Assembly (NCBI GenBank): GCA_938002705.1
Contig: CALLAG010000031.1
Coordinates: 1-29,671 of the forward strand
Source: an uncultured Saprospiraceae bacterium
GTDB taxonomy: Bacteria > Bacteroidota > Bacteroidia > Chitinophagales > Saprospiraceae
Length of the DNA: 29,671 nt
Direction of reading: 5' to 3'
This document shows positions 1 through 6,732 of the stretch, piece after piece; the stretch's first letter is position 1; each line of letters opens with the position of its first letter. A program made the position numbers and the translations under genes. Below the pieces are notes generated by a model that saw nothing but the letters and a program-made list of their open reading frames with translations, was not told where the DNA came from and did not search any database.

Positions 1-46
1 ACTTGAGGTACTTGAAAGCAGATAGTCACATAATTTAAAAATGATT

Positions 47-748
47 TTAAAGATCTATCCAGATACCGTTATTGTTATACCTAATGTGTGGTTCTCCGTC
101 AGCAGTGTTAGTGCCATCGTCTACGTAGAATTTTTCTCCACTCGGTGGAGTATTAGTCATAATCATTATCCCAAAGCCGTCTCGACCGTTAAGTCCATTT
201 GGTGGCTCTAAGCCTGGCGAGCCTTGATTACCTTGTGCCCCTTGAGGTCCCTGCGGGCCTGATGGCCCCATAGGCCCTTGTTGTCCTTGTCTTCCTAATC
301 CTCCAAGAGAGTTAGATACTAGTGCATAAGGAACGGTCAATATTTTCTTAGATCCTATGAGTTGAGTACTATTCTGATCTTTAAGAGACACCTCCATTAC
401 GTAATCTGCATTTTCTTTGTCATTCATCGCATTGATAAAATTCAAGAAGCCATTTCTATTCACAGATCCTATTTCTACATTGAAGTAACCTGTTCTATCT
501 AATGTAATAGGGTGTGACTCTAAGAAATCAGTTGATGTAGGATTATTAGCATCAGAAATGGATATTTGTATTTCTCTACTTAGGACTTGTTGAAGAGGAG
601 AGACGTCAGCGTCTTCTATGATAAATCCACTATAGTTAAAATTATAATCCCAATTAACGGACTCGTCACATACGGGTTTTATCACTTTCTGAGTTTCAGC
701 ACTATTGCATAGGATTAATGATAGTATTATGATTATTATATTTTTCAT
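47..748 (-). CDS. Secreted collagen-like repeat protein (paralog 1)
   Basis: A 233-residue protein with an N-terminal signal peptide (hydrophobic residues 3-14). A beta-rich domain follows (about 25-145) and ends in 'LTVPYALVSNS'. Many Bacteroidota exported proteins have this 'VPYA' ending just before a collagen-like tract. Residues 152-181 are ten uninterrupted Gly-X-Y triplets rich in GPQ/GPS/GAQ, then a PPN break and two more triplets. The C-terminal 40 residues ('FYVDDGTNTADGEPHIRYNNNGIWIDL') closely match the end of the upstream neighbour, so the two are tandem duplicates that have diverged at the N-terminus. No sorting domain is visible, and Cys14 lacks a small residue before it, so it does not look like a lipoprotein. 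The start has an A-rich leader and no Shine-Dalgarno site. Probable role: extracellular or surface trimeric fibre; the exact function is unknown. Confidence 0.8.
   Translation of the reverse strand: MKNIIIIILSLILCNSAETQKVIKPVCDESVNWDYNFNYSGFIIEDADVSPLQQVLSREIQISISDANNPTSTDFLESHPITLDRTGYFNVEIGSVNRNGFLNFINAMNDKENADYVMEVSLKDQNSTQLIGSKKILTVPYALVSNSLGGLGRQGQQGPMGPSGPQGPQGAQGNQGSPGLEPPNGLNGRDGFGIMIMTNTPPSGEKFYVDDGTNTADGEPHIRYNNNGIWIDL
179..295 (-). repeat. Collagen-like Gly-X-Y tract of paralog 1
   Basis: Encodes residues 152-190: ten consecutive Gly-X-Y triplets, a PPN interruption, then GLN-GRD. Gln and Pro dominate the X and Y positions. Such tracts can form a short collagen-type triple helix, which implies trimerisation. 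Confidence 0.85.
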
Positions 749-846
749 ATGTTTATTTTTTTATTGAAAAGCTATGCCTGTTTTAGAGATTAGGATTATC
801 TCTTAGTAGATATGATTTCTACATAATAAGCGATTCATTATTTTTT

Positions 847-1539
847 TTATAGGTTGATCCAATTTCCATTATTGTAATACCTGAAGCCGGGAAGTCCATC
901 AGTTCTGTTACTGCCGTCATCTAAGTAGAACTGTCCATCTGTAGGATTTTGAGGTATACTACTTGTTATCTCTAAGGTCTGATGACCGTCTAATCCATCA
1001 ATACCAGGAGGCCCTGAAGGGCCTGGTATTCCTGTCGCTCCTTGAGGTCCTTGATTCCCTTGAGGTCCTTGATCCCCTTGTCGCCCATCGACTCCATCTT
1101 CTCCAGGACATCCTAACTCACAACCTAGCTTCGTGGCGAATATCGCATATGGTACAGAGAGTAACTCCACGATGCCATTATTAGCTAAGAATGTCGTGCT
1201 ACCTTGTGGTCTGAGAGATAAGGCGATGTAATTAGGTACTTCCCAGTTGATGTCTGAGAAAGTTGAGTTATCAGGTAGGCCATTTCCGATCTCTAAGGAT
1301 AGCTCACCATTGATGCCAGTCTTGACTTTATGTGTTTCTGTATATGTAATATCACCAGTAGGAGTCGCTTCGATGACATCTACTAATATGTCTAAGTCCG
1401 CAGACTTAATAGGGAGGTCCTGTCTATCAGTTATGATTGTCTGGAAGTCTATGGCATCAGTCTGAGCATAAGTACTGACCGATAATGCCATCAGGCTTAG
1501 GACCGATATGAGACTGATTATGTTTATTTTATTTTTCAT
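847..1539 (-). CDS. Secreted collagen-like repeat protein (paralog 2)
   Basis: A 230-residue protein. The signal peptide spans residues 1-26 and ends 'VSTYAQ'. A beta domain (about 27-140) follows, with the Bacteroidota pattern 'TYTETHKVKTGINGELSLEIGNG ... INW ... LLSVPYAIFA'. Residues 146-185 are thirteen uninterrupted Gly-X-Y triplets. The C-terminal 'GQFYLDDGSNRTDG' and 'RYYNNGNWINL' segments match the downstream paralog. The gap to that gene is 98 bp and to the upstream T9SS gene 88 bp, all on the minus strand, so co-transcription is possible; no clear -7 box or terminator separates them. A Cys pair (C140, C144) sits just before the triple-helix tract and could form inter-chain disulfides. 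Probably a small surface fibre; the ligand is unknown. A phage tail-fibre origin is possible for this domain type, but no phage genes are nearby. Confidence 0.8.
   Translation of the reverse strand: MKNKINIISLISVLSLMALSVSTYAQTDAIDFQTIITDRQDLPIKSADLDILVDVIEATPTGDITYTETHKVKTGINGELSLEIGNGLPDNSTFSDINWEVPNYIALSLRPQGSTTFLANNGIVELLSVPYAIFATKLGCELGCPGEDGVDGRQGDQGPQGNQGPQGATGIPGPSGPPGIDGLDGHQTLEITSSIPQNPTDGQFYLDDGSNRTDGLPGFRYYNNGNWINL
985..1104 (-). repeat. Collagen-like Gly-X-Y tract of paralog 2
   Basis: Encodes thirteen perfect Gly-X-Y triplets (residues 146-185). The codons are mostly GGA/GGC/GGG paired with CCT, CAA or GAC, giving a locally GC-rich, low-complexity stretch unlike the AT-rich flanks. 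Confidence 0.85.
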
Positions 1540-1627
1540 TTATTTCTGTTTTTTATAAGGTATTGTTCAATAGTTTGAATAAAACAAAAGCACAATTTTA
1601 ATTTTTTACTTATCAGTTTTATTGACT

Positions 1628-3187
1628 TTAATTCTGTGTATGGCTTAGTATTATTTTTTCATATTGTACAAGTTCACCTTTAGTTATCTTAAGTATATAA
1701 TTACCCGCTGGGTTGCCTGATAGGTCTATTGATGATGAGTTGTACACTTCTCTGATCAGCCTTCCTTCTATTGTATATGCCTTGATACTATTGATATCAG
1801 TATCTATATAGAATATACCATCTGCAGGATTAGGATATACTTTCGTAAATGTTAGGATCTCTTGATTATCAGTACTCACGGTAGGAAACATATCTACATA
1901 AGTAGTCCCTGTAGTATTAGTGACCACAGCTGGATTAAAGTCAAAATAAATGAATCCAGTATTGTTAATCTCTGTGCCTATGTCGAGTCCATCTATCGGG
2001 CTGATAGAAAACATTACATGACCATTACTCGCTTCCTCATTAGTAGTACTATCGAGTAAGAATATGTTGTCAAATCTAAAGTCAATGATATATGGATTAT
2101 CCTTATTGTTCTCTACTGTCAAGACATCAGGATGACTTGTATCCAAAATCTTGAAAGTAGAAAGATCTAATAGCTCGCTTAATGTATCTGTGACTACAAC
2201 ATTCTCAGCATAATCATTACCCGTATTCTGGAATCGGAGTGTATAAGTCAGTTGTTGACCGAGTAAGGCAAGACTATCAGGTCTATTAGGATTAACCAGT
2301 TTGTCATTAGGATCATAAGCACATCTAAGTTCTTGCTCGTAGCAGAATTCTTTTCGATCTACACCATTATCCACCCAAGCTATCGTCTTGAATAATTCGC
2401 CGACAGTAATGTCATCATCGATACAAGGCACCTTGAGAGAAAAATTAAAGTCTACTTTTTCTGATGGGTATAGTGATACATTCCATCCTACATAGTTAGA
2501 ATCTATAACCATATCAGGCGCTGTATTATAGATGACTTCTCCTATACGTGGATCTACTTGCAGCCATACCGTCTGGTCATCTATGACTGTACCTTGATTG
2601 ATGGCGCTAAGTGTATAGGTACGGTTAGTACAACATCTAAAGTTACCAGATGCGATATAGGGTTGTACACATGATAGGGATACATCTGGGCTTAGACCAA
2701 ATTCTACTAAAGCGTACTGATTATTATCATCTATCGTTACGGATACACTTTCTTCAGAACTTAATGACCAATCTTCTGCTCCAGCATCTTCAAATATAAA
2801 CTGATAAGTACCCGCTTCTCCTATGAAGCTGACACCTTCTTCACTATGCAGTCTATATTGGTCATCGTCTAATAGAAAGGAGCCTTGTCTCACATATCTA
2901 TCTAAGTCATCTTTGATTCCATTTCCGTTTTCATCGAAGTAGAACTGAACCTGCGCTTCAAAGGTTTCAGATTGGTTGTAATTAGGGCTTTGTAGTAGAC
3001 CATTATTGAAACGCAACTTACCGTCTTCGGAAGTGTTGATGATAGTTTCTCCGAGGTTGTAGTATATCCTACTACGGCTATTTTCGGCTTTGCCAGGTAG
3101 TGGGCCGAAGGAGGAGAACCCTAAGGTCTGAGCTGATGATGATACGGAGATCATCGCAATGAAAATAATACTAATGCTGTATTTCAT
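1628..3187 (-). CDS. T9SS-exported protein with DUF11/DUF7619-like domain
   Basis: A 519-residue protein. The signal peptide spans residues 1-20 and ends 'SSSAQ'. Residues 85-96 (DENGNGIKDDLD) form an EF-hand/SdrD-B-like calcium-loop motif. From 'YDPNDKLVNP' (about 291) to 'YFDFNPAVVTNTT' (about 430) the protein has the conserved-repeat domain seen in many Bacteroidota T9SS cargo proteins (DUF11-like, probably what is called DUF7619), including 'LTYTLRFQNTGNDYAENVVVTDTL'. Residues about 445-519 form a type A sorting domain ('VYPNPADGIFYID', 'LSGNPAGNYILKI', C-terminal Lys/Ile strand). This domain directs secretion through the outer membrane and anchoring to the surface. It is the first gene of a minus-strand trio with the two collagen-like genes. 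Its substrate or partner cannot be told. Confidence 0.85.
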   Translation of the reverse strand: MKYSISIIFIAMISVSSSAQTLGFSSFGPLPGKAENSRSRIYYNLGETIINTSEDGKLRFNNGLLQSPNYNQSETFEAQVQFYFDENGNGIKDDLDRYVRQGSFLLDDDQYRLHSEEGVSFIGEAGTYQFIFEDAGAEDWSLSSEESVSVTIDDNNQYALVEFGLSPDVSLSCVQPYIASGNFRCCTNRTYTLSAINQGTVIDDQTVWLQVDPRIGEVIYNTAPDMVIDSNYVGWNVSLYPSEKVDFNFSLKVPCIDDDITVGELFKTIAWVDNGVDRKEFCYEQELRCAYDPNDKLVNPNRPDSLALLGQQLTYTLRFQNTGNDYAENVVVTDTLSELLDLSTFKILDTSHPDVLTVENNKDNPYIIDFRFDNIFLLDSTTNEEASNGHVMFSISPIDGLDIGTEINNTGFIYFDFNPAVVTNTTGTTYVDMFPTVSTDNQEILTFTKVYPNPADGIFYIDTDINSIKAYTIEGRLIREVYNSSSIDLSGNPAGNYILKITKGELVQYEKIILSHTQN

Positions 3188-3228
3188 AAAAGAGAATTAG
3201 ATTTAGAAAAAGTGATTATGTGTACATA

Positions 3229-3253
3229 CTTACAATATATTATTTGTTGTAAG
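3229..3253. promoter_or_regulatory. Inverted repeat between divergent genes
   Basis: CTTACAA (3229-3235) and TTGTAAG (3247-3253) form a perfect 7-bp inverted repeat with an 11-nt spacer, about 42 nt upstream of the minus-strand T9SS gene. It could be an operator or part of that gene's leader. The region is AT-rich, so chance is not excluded. Confidence 0.3.
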
Positions 3254-3321
3254 CCTATAACGTTACTGTTTAAGTATAATAAATTAGAATTAGACCTTCA
3301 GTTTATGATATTTATTCTCCT

Positions 3322-3329
3322 TACCTTTG
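3322..3329 (+). promoter_or_regulatory. Bacteroidota -7 box (TACCTTTG) for the dusB operon
   Basis: TACCTTTG matches the Bacteroidota housekeeping -7 consensus TAnnTTTG exactly. It ends 4 nt before the ATG of dusB. As transcription usually starts a few bases past this box, the mRNA would begin at or within a few bases of the start codon (leaderless or near-leaderless). I do not see a good -33 TTG element at the usual distance. Confidence 0.6.
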
Positions 3330-3333
3330 CACT

Positions 3334-4332
3334 ATGGTTAAGATAGGTCCATTAGAATTGGGAGAATTTCCGCTATTATTAGCGCCGATGGAGGATGTTA
3401 GTGATCCACCATTCAGAGCATTATGTAAGAAGCAGGGATGTGATATGATGTACACTGAGTTTATCTCGGTAGAGGGTCTTATAAGAGATGCTGATAAGAG
3501 TGTACAGAAGCTCGATATATATGATTATGAGCGTCCTATAGGCATACAGATATTCGGTGCAGAGCTGGACTCTATGACTCGGGCCGCAGAGATCGTAGAA
3601 GAGGCACAGCCGGAAGTATTAGATATTAACTTTGGATGCCCTGTCAAGAAGGTCGTCTGTAAGATGGCAGGCGCTGGTATCCTTCAGGATATAGACAGAA
3701 TGGTATCGCTTACAGAAGCTATCGTCAAGTCTACTAATCTGCCTGTTACAGTCAAGACACGACTCGGCTGGGATGAGAACACCATATATATAGAAGAAGT
3801 CGCTGAGCGACTCCAGGATGTAGGTATCAAAGCCTTATCTATACATGGCCGTACGAGAAAGCAGATGTATAAGGGAGAAGCAGACTGGACATGTATAGGC
3901 AATATCAAAAATAATCCAAGAATCCACATACCTATATTCGGTAATGGAGATATCAATTCTCCTCAGAAAGCATTAGAATATAAGAACCGATATGGTGTGG
4001 ATGGCATCATGATAGGTAGAGCAAGTATAGGTAATCCATGGATATTCCGTGAGATCAAAGCCTTCTTAGAAGATGGGACGATCATAGATCCACCTACTAT
4101 ACAAGAAAGAGTCGATGCAGCTAAAGAGCACCTCACACGATCTATAGACTGGAAAGGGGAGAAGCTCGGCGTGGTAGAGATGAGAAGACACTATACCAAT
4201 TACTTCAAAGGCTATAGAGACATCAAGCCTGTCAGAGCACTTCTTGTAAGAGAAGATGATCCTAAAGTATTATTTGAGATATTGGACGAGATCCAGTATC
4301 GATATGCAGACGAACAAGCTTACGCCTCGTAA
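3334..4332 (+). CDS. dusB: tRNA-dihydrouridine synthase B (DusB)
   Basis: This enzyme reduces specific uridines in tRNA to dihydrouridine, using FMN and NADPH. It is 332 residues long, normal for the family. TIM-barrel motifs appear in order: 'LAPMEDVSDPPFR' (FMN site, 16-28), 'INFGCPVKKV' (98-107) with the catalytic Cys102, 'VKTRLGW' (140-146) with the FMN-contacting Lys141, 'HGRTRKQMYKGEADW' (171-185), 'IFGNGDI' (201-207) and the phosphate-binding 'GIMIGRASIGNPWIF' (224-238). The DPPFR and HGRTR motifs and overall architecture fit the DusB subgroup widespread in Bacteroidota. The start at 3334 sits 4 nt after a -7 box, and translation needs no upstream leader. The stop codon overlaps the ATG of the next gene by one base, so the two are translationally coupled. 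Confidence 0.95.
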   Translation: MVKIGPLELGEFPLLLAPMEDVSDPPFRALCKKQGCDMMYTEFISVEGLIRDADKSVQKLDIYDYERPIGIQIFGAELDSMTRAAEIVEEAQPEVLDINFGCPVKKVVCKMAGAGILQDIDRMVSLTEAIVKSTNLPVTVKTRLGWDENTIYIEEVAERLQDVGIKALSIHGRTRKQMYKGEADWTCIGNIKNNPRIHIPIFGNGDINSPQKALEYKNRYGVDGIMIGRASIGNPWIFREIKAFLEDGTIIDPPTIQERVDAAKEHLTRSIDWKGEKLGVVEMRRHYTNYFKGYRDIKPVRALLVREDDPKVLFEILDEIQYRYADEQAYAS

Positions 4333-5753
4333 TGAAAATCGAATTTACTGAATTAGAAATGACAATTGCTGATGCAGTATCACAAGCATCGGCTGAGATG
4401 GGTGTACCAGCATATCTGATAGGTGGATTTGTAAGGGATAAACTCATCGGTAGATCTACTAAGGATATAGATATCGTCTGCGTAGGTGACGGCATAGAAT
4501 TGGCTAAGAAAACATGCCAAGTATTAGGTATAAGAAATAAGATCGCCATCTTCAAGAGATTCGGCACAGCGATGATTAATTATAAAGGTACAGACGTAGA
4601 GTTCGTCGGTGCACGTAAGGAGTCTTACTCTAAGGATTCTCGTAAGCCAGAAGTAGAACCGGGGACGATAGAAGATGATCAGAACAGGAGAGACTTTACC
4701 ATTAATGCACTCGCGATAGCATTGGACAAGGCACCTTATCAGGATGTTATAGATCCATTTGGCGGTATAGCAGATATGGAGACTAAGACGATTAGGACAC
4801 CATTAGATCCTGATAAGACATTCTCTGATGATCCTCTGAGGATGATGAGGGCCATTAGATTTGCGACACAGTTGTACTATGATATCGATGAGGTCACATT
4901 CGCTGGTATCAAGCGTAATGCTCATAGAATAGAGATTATATCAGCAGAACGTATCGCTGTAGAGTTAAATAAAATTATACTTGCTCCAGAGCCTTCTATC
5001 GGATTTAATCTATTGTCTGACTGTGGATTATTGGATTTGATATTTCCAGAGTTTGAGAAGTTACGAGGTATCGAAATAAGAAATGGAATAGGGCATAAGG
5101 ATAACTACTATCACACATTAGAAGTACTGGATAATATCTGTCGAGAGACCGATAATCTATGGCTGAGATGGGCTGCAATATTACATGATATAGCTAAGCC
5201 AGACACTAAGCGTTTTGATAATAAATCAGGATGGACCTTCCATGGTCATGAGGTTGTGGGTACACGTATTGCTTATCGGATATTCAAGAGATTGAGATTA
5301 CCTCTCGATCACAAGATGAAGTATGTACAGAAGCTCATACGATTACATCTGCGACCCATCAGTGTGACTAAGGAAGATGTGTCTGATTCCGCTATCAGGC
5401 GTCTACTGTTTGACGCAGGAGATGATATAGATGATCTTATGACACTCTGTAAGGCAGATATTACCTCTAAGAATAGAACCAAGGTAGCTCGCATCAAAGA
5501 GAACTATGAGCTTGTCAAGCAGAAACTGATAGATGTAGAAGAGAGTGATAAGATGAGAAACTGGCAGCCACCGATTACTGGTGAGTTGATTATGGAGACA
5601 TTCGGTATAGAGCCCTCACGTGCAGTAGGAGATATCAAGTTAGCTATCAGAGAAGCGATATTAGAAGGCGACATCCCCAATGATTACGATGCTTCATATG
5701 CCTATATGATTAAGAAAGGAGAAGAGTTAGGCCTCTCTGTAGTGGATAAGTAA
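4332..5753 (+). CDS. cca: CCA tRNA nucleotidyltransferase with HD domain
   Basis: Adds or repairs the 3'-CCA end of tRNAs, using CTP and ATP. It is a 473-residue class II polymerase. The nucleotidyltransferase core has 'YLIGGFVRDKL' (28-38), the metal-binding Asp pair D45/D47 in 'KDIDIV', 'RRDFTINALA' (119-128), 'DPFGGIADM' (141-149) and 'DDPLRMMRAIRFA' (166-178), which holds the RNA- and nucleotide-binding residues. A C-terminal HD hydrolase-type domain follows ('LHDIAKP', H285/D286, then 'FHGHE'), as in many bacterial CCA enzymes and poly(A)-polymerase-like relatives. The start codon overlaps the dusB stop (TAATG). Both products act on tRNA, which fits one maturation operon. A poly(A) polymerase is unlikely given the HD domain and the length. 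Confidence 0.95.
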   Translation: MKIEFTELEMTIADAVSQASAEMGVPAYLIGGFVRDKLIGRSTKDIDIVCVGDGIELAKKTCQVLGIRNKIAIFKRFGTAMINYKGTDVEFVGARKESYSKDSRKPEVEPGTIEDDQNRRDFTINALAIALDKAPYQDVIDPFGGIADMETKTIRTPLDPDKTFSDDPLRMMRAIRFATQLYYDIDEVTFAGIKRNAHRIEIISAERIAVELNKIILAPEPSIGFNLLSDCGLLDLIFPEFEKLRGIEIRNGIGHKDNYYHTLEVLDNICRETDNLWLRWAAILHDIAKPDTKRFDNKSGWTFHGHEVVGTRIAYRIFKRLRLPLDHKMKYVQKLIRLHLRPISVTKEDVSDSAIRRLLFDAGDDIDDLMTLCKADITSKNRTKVARIKENYELVKQKLIDVEESDKMRNWQPPITGELIMETFGIEPSRAVGDIKLAIREAILEGDIPNDYDASYAYMIKKGEELGLSVVDK

Positions 5754-5754
5754 T

Positions 5755-6717
5755 ATGAGTATTTTTAAGAATGCCATATCTAAAATTTCTCTAAGACTAC
5801 GACGAATACAGATTATACGTAAGGGCCTCCGTCGCTTAGGTATTAATCTTCCAGCATTTCCATCAGGACATTATTATTCTCCTATCGTCGATACTCAAAG
5901 CGTTCTGGATAGTGATAGTATTTTTATAGAAAAGAAAGTATTCCCAGGGATAGAATTATACGTAGAAGAACAACTTGATTTGGTGAGTGAGTTAGCTCAG
6001 TATTATCACGATATCAATTTTCCTATTAGTAAATCAGAATCTCATTTCTATTATTACGATAACCCTTATTTCTCATATAGTGACGCTATATCGCTGCATC
6101 TTATGATGACTCACTTCCGGCCCAGTAAGATAATAGAAATAGGTTCAGGATACTCTACAGCATGTATGTTAGATACCGTAGCTCAGTATGGTATGGACTG
6201 TCATCTTACGAGTATTGACAGAGATACTCTTAGGCTTACAGAATTGCTTGATGATAAGTCACTGGATAATCTCGATGTGATCGATAGGCCTCTGCAGGAA
6301 GTGGACATTACATTATTTGAGAGACTGGGGGAGGGAGATATGCTATTCGTAGATAGCTCACATATCTCTAAAGCTGGTAGCGAATTACATAAGATCATCT
6401 TTGAGATATTACCTATTCTACAGTCTGGAGTTATCATTCACTTCCATGATATACTTCAGAATTTTGAGTATCCCAGAGAGTGGATAGACGAAGGCCTCAG
6501 CTACAATGAGAGTTACTTACTTAGATCATTCTTGCAGTACAATTCTGAGTTTAAGATCCTGTTGTACTTAGGACAGCTACAGCAAGACTACTCAGAAGTA
6601 TTCGAGCAGAAATGGCCTATGACGATGCACCCTCACGAAAGATATATGTATGGAGCTAAGAAAGGTACCTACATAGAATCTATATTAGGACAGAGTCTTT
6701 ATATTATTAAAAAGTAG
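5755..6717 (+). CDS. Class I SAM-dependent methyltransferase
   Basis: A 320-residue Rossmann-fold methyltransferase. Motif I is 'IIEIGSGYST' (126-135) and binds SAM. An acidic loop follows at 'LTSIDRD' (151-157). 'DMLFVDSSH' (195-203) is the motif IV region, and 'SGVIIHFHDI' (224-233) is the late strand and His-Asp pair seen in Methyltransf_24-like enzymes. The N-terminal 30 residues are strongly basic and hydrophobic and may associate with membrane or RNA. The gene begins one base after the cca stop codon, so it is in the same operon. The substrate is unknown. Relatives of this type often act on sugars or small molecules, but operon context would also allow a tRNA-linked role. I do not assign one. 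Confidence 0.8.
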   Translation: MSIFKNAISKISLRLRRIQIIRKGLRRLGINLPAFPSGHYYSPIVDTQSVLDSDSIFIEKKVFPGIELYVEEQLDLVSELAQYYHDINFPISKSESHFYYYDNPYFSYSDAISLHLMMTHFRPSKIIEIGSGYSTACMLDTVAQYGMDCHLTSIDRDTLRLTELLDDKSLDNLDVIDRPLQEVDITLFERLGEGDMLFVDSSHISKAGSELHKIIFEILPILQSGVIIHFHDILQNFEYPREWIDEGLSYNESYLLRSFLQYNSEFKILLYLGQLQQDYSEVFEQKWPMTMHPHERYMYGAKKGTYIESILGQSLYIIKK

Positions 6718-6732
6718 TTGTCACCTTTTCTT

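Noticed and set aside
47..1539. Prophage remnant, because collagen-like tracts occur in phage tail fibres
   Set aside because: Both proteins have signal peptides, which tail fibres lack, and no phage gene is nearby.
4262..4567. Minus-strand ORF spanning the dusB-cca junction
   Set aside because: It lies opposite two well-supported enzyme genes and has no recognisable domain.
6718..6732. Possible bidirectional terminator between the methyltransferase and DUF5686 genes
   Set aside because: Only 15 bp, with no inverted repeat; there is no hairpin to support it.
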